A DNA stretch of 40,723 bases, taken from the NCBI GenBank assembly GCA_030424645.1, contig JAUHWP010000015.1, positions 1 through 40,723 on the forward strand. The letters run 5' to 3'. Shown here in pieces: positions 18,002 through 26,363 of the stretch. The notes beneath the pieces are model-generated. The model was not told where the DNA came from. It searched no databases and saw only the letters and a program-made list of their open reading frames with translations. Position 1 is the first letter of the stretch; the number at the start of each line of letters is the position of its first letter. Made by a program: the position numbers and the translations under genes. This DNA is from Alphaproteobacteria bacterium (GTDB lineage Bacteria; Pseudomonadota; Alphaproteobacteria; Rhodobacterales; Rhodobacteraceae).

Positions 18002-18028
18002 GTGGCCGGCCCGCAAGGCGCCGGCCAC
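18002..18028 (+). other. intercistronic stem-loop between dctP and dctQ
   Basis: GTGGCCGGC-N9-GCCGGCCAC perfect 9-bp stem, no T-tract. Confidence 0.65.
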
Positions 18029-18103
18029 AATCATATCCCCAAAGTTCGACCCGGCATGTCCGCACTGCCAGGGTTGCACCCCGCATCATGGGAAGGGACA
18101 GCC

Positions 18104-18763
18104 ATGAGCCATCATTCTAACGATTCAAACGGGTTCGAGGAAACGGTGATCGCCGTGATTCTTGGCCTGATGACGATGATCACCTTTGTGAACGTGGTCT
18201 TGCGTTACGTCTTCAATTCCTCGCTCATCTGGGGGCTGGAGGTGACGCTGATCCTTTTTGCGTGGCTCGTGCTTCTGGGCGTGAGCTATGGTGTGAAAGT
18301 CACCGCGCATCTCGGTGTGGATGCCCTGACCAACCTGCTGTCAGACCGGCCGCGCCGGGTTCTGGCGTTGGTCGCCGCCGCGATCTGCATCATCTATTCT
18401 TTCCTGCTGCTGAAAGGGGCCTGGGACTACTGGGCGCCCTATGCCGCGCTTGACCGCACCTCGGGGCGGTGGTTCCCCACGGGGTTCGAACAGACCCGCG
18501 ACCAGGCCTGGTATATCACCGATCAGGTGCCCATGCCGGGGTTCCTGCGTTTTCTGGAAGGCTGGATCAACCAGGGCGAAACCTATGACAAACTGCCCCG
18601 CGTGATCCCCTATGCGGTGCTGCCTGTGGGTGTTGCGCTGCTGCTGTTTCGCTTCATCCAGGCGACCATCCGCATCTGGCGCGGTGCACAGGACAGCCTG
18701 ATCGTCAGCCACGAGGTGGAAGACGAGATCGAGGGCCTGCAAGACGATCAGAAGGGGGCATAA
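18104..18763 (+). CDS. dctQ: TRAP transporter small permease DctQ
   Basis: FVNVVLRYVFNSSLIWGLEVTLILFAWLVLLGVSYGVK; between dctP and dctM. Confidence 0.93.
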   Translation: MSHHSNDSNGFEETVIAVILGLMTMITFVNVVLRYVFNSSLIWGLEVTLILFAWLVLLGVSYGVKVTAHLGVDALTNLLSDRPRRVLALVAAAICIIYSFLLLKGAWDYWAPYAALDRTSGRWFPTGFEQTRDQAWYITDQVPMPGFLRFLEGWINQGETYDKLPRVIPYAVLPVGVALLLFRFIQATIRIWRGAQDSLIVSHEVEDEIEGLQDDQKGA

Positions 18764-18766
18764 GCC

Positions 18767-20158
18767 ATGGACGTCGTATTCCTTTTCGCCATGGTCATCG
18801 GGTTCCTGATGATCGGCGTGCCGATCGCGATTGCCCTTGGCATGAGCTCGATCATTTTCCTGTTGCTGTTCTCCGACACGTCGCTCGCGTCGGTTGCGCA
18901 AAGCTTCTATCAGGCCGAAGCCGGGCATTACACGCTCTTGGCGATCCCGTTCTTTATTCTGGCGTCCAGCTTCATGTCGACGGGCGGCGTGGCGGCGCGG
19001 ATCATCCGCTTCTCGATCGCCTGCGTGGGGCATTTCCGGGGTGGTCTGGCCATCGCGGGCGTGTTCGCCTGTATGCTGTTTGCGGCCTTGTCCGGCTCCA
19101 GCCCCGCCACCGTTGTGGCCATCGGGACAATCGTGATCGCCGCCATGCGGCAGGTCGGTTACACCAAGGACTTCGCCGCAGGCGTGATCTGTAACGCGGG
19201 CACCCTGGGCATCCTGATCCCGCCGTCAATCGTCATGGTGGTCTATGCCTCGACGGTCGAGGTCTCGGTCGGGCGCATGTTCCTGGCCGGTGTCATTCCG
19301 GGCATCATGGCCGGTGTCATGCTGATGATCGCGATCTATGTGATCGCGACGATCAAGGACATGCCAAAGGGTGACTTCGCGGGCTGGAAGGAAATCGCCT
19401 CCAGCTTCTCGGACGCGCTTTGGGGCTTGCTGCTGATCGTGATCATCATGGTCGGGATCTATGGCATCCCCGGTATCACCGGGGCGCTGTTCACCCCGAC
19501 CGAAGCCGCGGCGGTTGCATCCGTGTATGCGTTCCTTGTGGCCACCTTCGTCTATCGTGACATGGGTCCGCTGGCCGACAAGGGCAATGGCAAGAAGAAC
19601 CTGCTTCAGAAGCCGCAGGCCCTGATCACGGCTTTCTTCCACGCCGACACGCGCCGGACCCTGTTCGACGCGGGCAAGCTGACCATCACGCTGATGTTCA
19701 TCATCGCCAACGCGCTGATCCTGAAACACGTGTTGACGGACGAGCAGATTCCGCAGCAGATCGCCGGTGCGATGCTGTCGGCGGGGTTCGGCAAGATCAT
19801 GTTCCTGATCGTCGTGAACGTCATCCTTCTGATCGGCGGGCAGTTCATGGAACCTTCGGGCCTGATCGTGATCGTGGCGCCCCTGGTGTTCCCGATTGCC
19901 ATCGAACTGGGCGTCGACCCCATTCACCTTGGGATCATCATGGTGGTGAATATGGAGATCGGGATGATCACGCCACCGGTCGGGCTGAACCTGTTCGTCA
20001 CGTCAGGCGTTGCCGGAATGCCGATGATGAAGGTGGTGAGGGCGGCGTTGCCCTTCCTGGCGGTGCTGTTCGTCTTCCTGATCATGGTCACATACATCCC
20101 GTTCCTGTCGACATGGTTGCCGACAACGCTGATGGGGCCAGAGATCATCACCAAGTAG
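18767..20158 (+). CDS. dctM: TRAP transporter large permease DctM
   Basis: GVPIAIALGMSS, ALSGSSPATVVAIGTI, NAGTLGILIPPSIVMVVYASTVEVSVGRMFLAGVIPG, EIGMITPPVGLNLFV. Confidence 0.95.
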   Translation: MDVVFLFAMVIGFLMIGVPIAIALGMSSIIFLLLFSDTSLASVAQSFYQAEAGHYTLLAIPFFILASSFMSTGGVAARIIRFSIACVGHFRGGLAIAGVFACMLFAALSGSSPATVVAIGTIVIAAMRQVGYTKDFAAGVICNAGTLGILIPPSIVMVVYASTVEVSVGRMFLAGVIPGIMAGVMLMIAIYVIATIKDMPKGDFAGWKEIASSFSDALWGLLLIVIIMVGIYGIPGITGALFTPTEAAAVASVYAFLVATFVYRDMGPLADKGNGKKNLLQKPQALITAFFHADTRRTLFDAGKLTITLMFIIANALILKHVLTDEQIPQQIAGAMLSAGFGKIMFLIVVNVILLIGGQFMEPSGLIVIVAPLVFPIAIELGVDPIHLGIIMVVNMEIGMITPPVGLNLFVTSGVAGMPMMKVVRAALPFLAVLFVFLIMVTYIPFLSTWLPTTLMGPEIITK

Positions 20159-20204
20159 GTCGGGGCGGGCGGCTTGTGCGGCTCGCCTGCCAACCGAAAA
20201 AAAC

Positions 20205-20240
20205 AACGCCGGGCGATGATCGCCCGGCGTTTACCTTTTC
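20205..20240 (+). terminator. rho-independent terminator after dctM
   Basis: AACGCCGGGCG-atgat-CGCCCGGCGTT then TACCTTTT. Confidence 0.85.
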
Positions 20241-20285
20241 ACTCACTACACAACTTGGTCTAGCAGCCAAAGGTTGCGAAATGTT

Positions 20286-20480
20286 TTAGCTTTTCAGTTT
20301 GCAGGTGTTGATCCCCAAGAGGGAATACAGCGCACAATACCCCAGCGCACCGGTGGCCAGCGGCACGATGCCGATCAGCGCCCAGATCGGGCCGCCTGCG
20401 AAGAAATACCAGCCCAGCAGGGCAAGGCCGACAACGACCCGGATGATGCGGTCAATGTTACCCGTGTTTGTCTTGAACAT
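20286..20480 (-). CDS. DUF2892 family membrane protein
   Basis: 64 aa MFKTNTGNIDRIIRVVVGLALLGWYFFAGG...LGYCALYSLLGINTCKLKS. Confidence 0.88.
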   Translation of the reverse strand: MFKTNTGNIDRIIRVVVGLALLGWYFFAGGPIWALIGIVPLATGALGYCALYSLLGINTCKLKS

Positions 20481-20559
20481 GGTCAGCTCCTTTCTCCATT
20501 CGCCTCATATTAGAAGGGGGCGGGGGAAAAGGCATGTGACGTGGTCACATTGGAAACGG

Positions 20560-21219
20560 TCAAAATGCCGCGCCGCGCAGAACCTCGGCCAGGGCCTTGC
20601 GGTCAAGAATGGTCAGTGTGCCGCGTTCATGGGTGACGCTGCCCGCCTGAGCCAGCTTGTCCAGCCGACGCGACACGACCTCGCGCGCCGTGCCGATGGC
20701 GGTGGCCATCTCGGCCTGGGTCATATGCAAAGAATTGTCAGGGCCGGCGCGATCCAGAATCAACGCGACCAGCCGGGCTTCGACCGACATGAAGGACACA
20801 TTCTCGATCAGTTGCATCATCGACTGCATCCGTTCGGCAAAGGCCGAGAACACCAGCCGCCGAAACCCCGGAGAGCTGTCGATCAACGCAAAGAAGATAT
20901 CGCGCGGGATCAGGACCAGACGCGACGGGGTTTCCGCCGTCGCTTCGGCGGTATAGGCATCGCCCCCCAGAAGACCCAGCGTGGACTGGATGCAACTCTG
21001 TCCCGGCGCCACGCGGTAAAGAAGGATATCACGCCCGTTCGGACCGATCAGGTTCACATCTACCTGGCCGGACAGCATGACCACATAGCCCTTGACCGCT
21101 TCGCCCGGGCAGAACAGCACCGCGTCTTTCGGCACCTCGACCGGATCGAGCGTGTTCAGAAGCGCGCGTGCCGGGGCATCCAGCGCGGCAATTTCGTCGG
21201 TTTCTTCGGTCCAGCTCAT
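20560..21219 (-). CDS. Crp/Fnr family transcriptional regulator
   Basis: cNMP-binding-like fold plus HTH MTQAEMATAIGTAREVVSRRLDKLAQAGSV; no N-terminal FNR Cys cluster evident. Confidence 0.92.
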   Translation of the reverse strand: MSWTEETDEIAALDAPARALLNTLDPVEVPKDAVLFCPGEAVKGYVVMLSGQVDVNLIGPNGRDILLYRVAPGQSCIQSTLGLLGGDAYTAEATAETPSRLVLIPRDIFFALIDSSPGFRRLVFSAFAERMQSMMQLIENVSFMSVEARLVALILDRAGPDNSLHMTQAEMATAIGTAREVVSRRLDKLAQAGSVTHERGTLTILDRKALAEVLRGAAF

Positions 21220-21229
21220 CGGATTTCAT

Positions 21230-21308
21230 GCCTCCGGCGGGGATATTTGGAACAAGAAAAAAACAGATCCTGCGCCTTTTTCTTGTTCCAAGTATCCCGG
21301 GGGAGGCG
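21230..21308. repeat. REPIN-like inverted pair of dispersed repeat (copy B)
   Basis: GCCTCCGGCGGGGATATTTGGAACAAGAAAAA ... TTTTTCTTGTTCCAAGTATCCCGGGGGAGGC. Confidence 0.8.
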
Positions 21309-21350
21309 CCCCCCACAAGGGGGCGCCGTTGGGGGCAGAGCCCCCACTGC
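21305..21350. repeat. two consecutive GC hairpins abutting copy B
   Basis: GGCGCCCCC-cacaa-GGGGGCGCC then GGGGGC-aga-GCCCCC. Confidence 0.7.
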
Positions 21351-21356
21351 GCCGGT

Positions 21357-22229
21357 TCAGCCGCGCGAGCGTTTTTCAAAGCGTGGCAGCATGGCCGAGA
21401 AATCCATGCCGCGGCCGTCTTCGTTCTCGACGAATTGTTCGTAAAGCGCGGTGGCGGCCTGCCCCAGGGGGGTGTCGGCGTCCGCGCCCGCGGCGGCCTG
21501 CTGGCTGAGCCGCAAGTCCTTCAGCATCAGCTCTGCGGCAAATCCCGGCTGATAGCCGTTGTCTGCGGGAGATTGAGGTCCAACCCCCGGAGCCGGGCAA
21601 TAGGCGTTCATTGACCAGCTGTAACCCGACGAGGTCGACACGACATCGAACATCTTCTGCCGGTCCAGCCCCAGCTTGTCCGCCAGCGCGAAGGCTTCGC
21701 AGGTGCCGATCATAGTGATGCCCAGGATCATGTTGTTGCAGATCTTTGCGGCCTGGCCTGCGCCGCTCTCGCCGCAATGCACGGCTTTCTGCCCCATGAT
21801 GTCGAACAGCGGTTCGGCCTTCGCGAACGCGTCCGCCGAGCCGCCCGCCATGAAAGTCAGCGTGCCGCCCGATGCGCCGCCGACCCCGCCGGACACGGGG
21901 GCATCGACGGGCAGCAAGCCGGCATCGGCGGCCTGTTTGGCGACGGCGCGGGCGCTTTCCACGTCCACGGTCGAGCAGTCGACGAACGCAGTGCCCTTGT
22001 CCATCGCCGGGATGATCTCGTTCGCGACGGCACGCAGGATCTGGCCGTTCGGCAGCATGGTGATCACGACATCCTGCCCTCGGGCTGCCTCGGCGCCGGA
22101 TGTGGCCATGGTGACGCCGTCGATGCTGACCGGGGCCATGTCAAAGCCGGTGACCTCGTGCCCCGCCTTGACGAGGTTTGCAGCCATCGGCCCACCCATA
22201 TTGCCCAGTCCGATAAATGCGATTTTCAT
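21357..22229 (-). CDS. mmsB: 3-hydroxyisobutyrate dehydrogenase
   Basis: MKIAFIGLGNMGGPMAANLVKAGHEV; VDAPVSGGVGGASGGTLTFMAGG; KICNNMILGI. Confidence 0.93.
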   Translation of the reverse strand: MKIAFIGLGNMGGPMAANLVKAGHEVTGFDMAPVSIDGVTMATSGAEAARGQDVVITMLPNGQILRAVANEIIPAMDKGTAFVDCSTVDVESARAVAKQAADAGLLPVDAPVSGGVGGASGGTLTFMAGGSADAFAKAEPLFDIMGQKAVHCGESGAGQAAKICNNMILGITMIGTCEAFALADKLGLDRQKMFDVVSTSSGYSWSMNAYCPAPGVGPQSPADNGYQPGFAAELMLKDLRLSQQAAAGADADTPLGQAATALYEQFVENEDGRGMDFSAMLPRFEKRSRG

Positions 22230-22240
22230 GGCAGGTCTCC

Positions 22241-23269
22241 TTAGAAGGTCAGTGTTTCGTCGCCCAGGGGCGCAAGCATGGTATCGACCGCCGCTGTGGG
22301 CAGGGTGTCCAGGTCGTGTTTCCAGTTCGGCTTGCGGTCCTTGTCGATGACGGCGGCGCGGATGCCCTCCATCAAGTCCGACTGGTCAAGCGCACGGTAG
22401 ACGAAGCGGTATTCCAACTCCAGCGAGGTGCGCACGTCACGGGTCGTGGACAGGCGATGGATCATTTCGACGGTGCAGGCCATCGACAGGGGCGAGTTGC
22501 GGCCCAGAAGGTCGAGCGTGTTGGTGGCAAAGACGCTGTCCTCGGCGCGCAGCGAGGCAACGATGTCACCAAGGCCGTTGCCGCTGAAATGGGCGTCGAT
22601 CATCGGCTGCATTGCAGACAGGTTGCCGGGGATCGCGGGAATGGCAGCCTCGTTGATATGGCTGGGGTCTCCGGTGCGGATCAGGTCGGCCTTCAGCGCG
22701 GGCCATTCCGCCTGACGGATCACGTAATCCGCAAAGCCCGCATGGATCGCGTCACCGGGCGCCATCCGCGCGCCGGTCATGCCGATATATTCGCCCAGCC
22801 GCCCGGGCGCATGGGCCAGGATCAGCGATCCGCCCACATCCGGCACAAGGCCGATGCCGCATTCCGGCATCGCCATGCGCGAGGATCGCGCCATGATCCG
22901 GTGCGAGGCATGGCAGCCGACGCCGACGCCGCCCCCCATGGTGAACCCTTGCATGAAGCTGACGATCGGCTTGGGAAACTCGAACAAGCGTGCGTTCATC
23001 CGGTATTCATCGCGCCAGAAATTCCGCGCCCGGCTGGGGTCGCCGGACTGGCCGATCTCGTAAATCTCGCGAATATCGCCGCCTGCGCAGAAGGCACGAT
23101 CCCCTTCGGCGTCGATGATGATCAGCGCGACCTCGTCATCGTCGATCCAGTCGATCAGGGCGGCGTCGATGGCAAGGCACATATCGTAAGACAGCGCGTT
23201 CAAGGCGTCGGGGCGGGTCAGGGTGATCCGCCCGGCCTTGCCGTCCTTCCTGATCGAGATGTCAGACAT
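22241..23269 (-). CDS. enoyl-CoA hydratase/isomerase family protein, likely 3-hydroxyisobutyryl-CoA hydrolase
   Basis: ALNALSYDMCLAI, DRAFCAGGDIREIYE, MQGFTMGGGVGVGCHASHRIM; adjacent to mmsB and acyl-CoA dehydrogenase. Confidence 0.9.
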   Translation of the reverse strand: MSDISIRKDGKAGRITLTRPDALNALSYDMCLAIDAALIDWIDDDEVALIIIDAEGDRAFCAGGDIREIYEIGQSGDPSRARNFWRDEYRMNARLFEFPKPIVSFMQGFTMGGGVGVGCHASHRIMARSSRMAMPECGIGLVPDVGGSLILAHAPGRLGEYIGMTGARMAPGDAIHAGFADYVIRQAEWPALKADLIRTGDPSHINEAAIPAIPGNLSAMQPMIDAHFSGNGLGDIVASLRAEDSVFATNTLDLLGRNSPLSMACTVEMIHRLSTTRDVRTSLELEYRFVYRALDQSDLMEGIRAAVIDKDRKPNWKHDLDTLPTAAVDTMLAPLGDETLTF

Positions 23270-24420
23270 CAGCCGCGGTCTCGTTCCGCCAGAAGTTGAC
23301 GGGCGACGATCAGGCGCATGATCTCGTTCGTGCCTTCCAGAATCTGGTGCACGCGCAGGTCACGCACGATCTTTTCGACCCCGTAATCGGCCAGATAGCC
23401 ATAGCCGCCATGCAGTTGCAGGCAGCCATTGGCCACGTCAAAGGCCGCGTCCGTCACCATCAGCTTCGCCATGGCGCAGAATTTCGAGGCATCGGGCGTC
23501 TGGTTGTCCAGCTTCCACGCCGCCTGACGCAGGAAGGTGCGGGCTGCTTGCAGGCGGGTTTCATATTCGGCCAAACGGAATTGCAGCGCCTGGAACTGGT
23601 CGATGGTTTTGCCGAAGGCCTTGCGTTCACCCATATATTGCAGCGTCAGGTCCAGCGCCTTCTGCGCGCCCCCCAGCGCACCGGCCGAGATATTCAGCCG
23701 CCCGCCATCAAGTCCGGCCATGGCATAGGTGAACCCTTTGCCCTCTTCGCCCAGCAGGTTTTCATGCGGCACGGCGCAATCGTCGAACTGCACCTGAGAG
23801 GTCGGCTGCGCCTTCCAGCCCATCTTGCGCTCGGCCGCGCCGAAGCTCAGGCCGGGGGTGCCTGCCTCGACAATCACGGTTGAAATCCCCTTGGGACCGG
23901 CATCGCCGGTGCGGCACATAGTGACATAGACATCGGAGTAATTGCCGCCCGAGATGAACGCCTTGTTGCCGGTCAGCACATAGCTGTCATTGGTCTTTTC
24001 AGCGCGTGTTTTCAGCGCCGCCGCGTCCGAGCCTGATCCCGGTTCGGTCAGGCAGTAGGAAAACACTTTTTCCATCGAGCACAGGTCAGGCAGCCATTTC
24101 TGCTTGTCTTCTTCCTTGCCGAACTTGTCGATCATGCCGCCGCACATGTTGTGGATGGACAGGAACGAGCCAACAGCCGGGTCGGCCATGGCCAGCGCTT
24201 CGAAAACAAGGGTGGCGTCCAGCCGGGACAGGCCCGATCCGCCATATTCCTCCGACACATAGATGCCGCCCAGGCCGAGTTCTGCCAATTGTGGCCACAG
24301 GTCTTTCGGGATCGTGCCCTCGGTCTCCCATTTCTCGGAGTTGGGGGCGATGTGTTCTTCGCCAAAGCCCTTGGCCATGTCGAAGATGAGGGTCTGTTCC
24401 TCGGAAAGCGCGAAATCCAT
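23269..24420 (-). CDS. acyl-CoA dehydrogenase, likely isobutyryl-CoA dehydrogenase
   Basis: FSYCLTEPGSGSDAAALKTRAEK, LQLHGGYGYLADYGVEKIVRDLRVHQILEGTNEIMRLIVAR; 1-nt ATG/TGA overlap with the next gene. Confidence 0.9.
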   Translation of the reverse strand: MDFALSEEQTLIFDMAKGFGEEHIAPNSEKWETEGTIPKDLWPQLAELGLGGIYVSEEYGGSGLSRLDATLVFEALAMADPAVGSFLSIHNMCGGMIDKFGKEEDKQKWLPDLCSMEKVFSYCLTEPGSGSDAAALKTRAEKTNDSYVLTGNKAFISGGNYSDVYVTMCRTGDAGPKGISTVIVEAGTPGLSFGAAERKMGWKAQPTSQVQFDDCAVPHENLLGEEGKGFTYAMAGLDGGRLNISAGALGGAQKALDLTLQYMGERKAFGKTIDQFQALQFRLAEYETRLQAARTFLRQAAWKLDNQTPDASKFCAMAKLMVTDAAFDVANGCLQLHGGYGYLADYGVEKIVRDLRVHQILEGTNEIMRLIVARQLLAERDRG

Positions 24421-24553
24421 GTATCTCTCCCGTCCACGTCTTTGCGGCTACGTTATGGCGCAATTCTTACAGGAGTTTTTCAAGCCGGAGGAGAGTTCCG
24501 TCGCGTCGTAAGTTGCCGCGGCGTTACCTTGGCGCAGGCGGTCGGGCTGAGGG

Positions 24554-25687
24554 TCAGAGATCGGCGTGGTATTCGTCGATCAAATGTCGCACAACATCCT
24601 GAAGGGCATATTCTTTCGGTTTCTCGGCCTGAATGCTGTCGTGGTAAACCGCACGCTGTCGATCAGATGAAATCCCGCCCTCAAGGATGCCGCGGGCGGC
24701 TTCGACCTCGACCATGCAGCCAAGCGTTTCGGCGTCCTGTTCGATCAGGTGGAACATGTCTTCGAGCAATTGTGCGAAATCCACGATCTCGCCGATGCCG
24801 AAGTCGATCAGCCCCCCGCCGACCCCATAGCGTTGCGCGCGCCAGCGGTTTTCGGCGACCAGGAAGTTGTCGTAAAGCCGCCAGCGCTGGTTCTTGGCTT
24901 TCAGCCGCCACAGCATCCGCGCCAGGCACTGGGTCAACGCGGCCAGACTGACCGTGTGTTCCAGCCGGGGCTGCACATCGCAGATGCGGCTTTCGATGGT
25001 TGGAAAACGCGAAGAGGGGCGCAGGTCCCACCAGATTTTCGAGCTGTCTTCGATCACGCCGATATCGACCAACGCCTTGACCGAGCGTTCAAACTCGGAC
25101 CAGCCGGACAGGTGCGGCGGCAGGCCGGTGCGCGGCAGGTTATCAAAGACCGTCAACCGATAGGACGCCAGCCCGGTATCGTCGCCCTGCCAGAACGGCG
25201 AACTGCCGGAGAGGGCCAGAAGATGGGGCAGGAAATAGCTGAGCTGGTTGACAAGGTCGATGCGGGTGTCCGGGTCGGGGATACCGACATGGACGTGCAT
25301 CCCGCAGATCAGCATCCGGCGCACCACCCCCGCCAGATCGCGCCTGAGATCGTTATAGCGGTCCTTGTCGACATGGTGCTGTTCCTTCCAGTCCGCAAAC
25401 GGATGGCACGAGGCCGCAATCGGCGCCAGACCATAGGTCTTGGCATGTTTGGCCACGGTCGCGCGCAGGCGTTTCAGGTCATCGCGGGCTTCAGAGACAT
25501 TGGCGCAGACACGGGTGCCAATCTCGATCTGGCATTGCAGGAATTCGGGGCTGACCTGGCCTTCAAGCTCGGCCTTGCAATCGTTCATCAACCGGTCCGG
25601 GGCGCGAGCAAGGGCAAAGCTGTCGCGATCCACCAGCAGGTATTCTTCTTCGACACCGATCGAAAACGGCGGTTCCTTCAGGGCCAT
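24554..25687 (-). CDS. carboxylate-amine ligase, YbdK / glutamate-cysteine ligase type 2 family
   Basis: [68 protein letters not shown]. Confidence 0.92.
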   Translation of the reverse strand: MALKEPPFSIGVEEEYLLVDRDSFALARAPDRLMNDCKAELEGQVSPEFLQCQIEIGTRVCANVSEARDDLKRLRATVAKHAKTYGLAPIAASCHPFADWKEQHHVDKDRYNDLRRDLAGVVRRMLICGMHVHVGIPDPDTRIDLVNQLSYFLPHLLALSGSSPFWQGDDTGLASYRLTVFDNLPRTGLPPHLSGWSEFERSVKALVDIGVIEDSSKIWWDLRPSSRFPTIESRICDVQPRLEHTVSLAALTQCLARMLWRLKAKNQRWRLYDNFLVAENRWRAQRYGVGGGLIDFGIGEIVDFAQLLEDMFHLIEQDAETLGCMVEVEAARGILEGGISSDRQRAVYHDSIQAEKPKEYALQDVVRHLIDEYHADL

Positions 25688-25865
25688 TGGCTGTCCTTTC
25701 GGTCATGTCGATGGCAGCTTTGCATCATTGCAGGTATGCGACAAGCGTCTGCCGCGCCCAACCGGGCGCGGGTCGCGGGTGGACAAAACAGCCGGGATTG
25801 ATGCTTGACCTAAGGTAAGGATGCGGCTTTGGTTGAGGTGGCGCGATCGCGCTGAGGTTGAATGG

Positions 25866-26309
25866 ATGTATACCGCCACCTATTTCGATGACCAAAAGCT
25901 GTTGCTTGTCCGCTGTTCAGAGCATGTCCATTTTGCAAGTCTGATGGCCCGGATTGCCGAGTGGACAATGGCCATCGGTGCGCCGAAAGGGCGCGTGGTC
26001 CTTGTCGACCTGCGCCGCCTGTGCACGATCGACCGCCCGTTCGACGCGCCGGGGGAATATGTGAACCTGCAACAGAAGATGGCGCAGGACGGAGGGGCGG
26101 CCAGCAAGATGGTGCTGCTGGCCACGCGGCCCGAGATATTCGTTCTGGCGCGGATTTTTGAACAATACGCGCAGGATCATGTTCCGACCGACATCGACGT
26201 ATTCCGCAATGGGTCTGACGCCCTGGCCTTTCTGGGCGTGTCGGGCGGGGATGTCGGCGATGTCGATGATGCGGTCGGATCGCTGCGCAACGGGCGGGTG
26301 TTGGACTGA
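25866..26309 (+). CDS. conserved hypothetical protein, possibly STAS/SpoIIAA-like
   Basis: 147 aa MYTATYFDDQKLLLVRCSEHVHFASLMARIAEW...; fold suggestion is by eye only. Confidence 0.65.
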   Translation: MYTATYFDDQKLLLVRCSEHVHFASLMARIAEWTMAIGAPKGRVVLVDLRRLCTIDRPFDAPGEYVNLQQKMAQDGGAASKMVLLATRPEIFVLARIFEQYAQDHVPTDIDVFRNGSDALAFLGVSGGDVGDVDDAVGSLRNGRVLD

Positions 26310-26311
26310 CA

Positions 26312-26344
26312 AAAAAATGCCCCGGCCAGCGACCGGGGCATTCT
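26312..26344. terminator. bidirectional rho-independent terminator
   Basis: AAAAAAATGCCCCGG-ccagcga-CCGGGGCATTCTT between convergent genes. Confidence 0.85.
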
Positions 26345-26363
26345 TGTGCTTGTCAGAAGGTGA

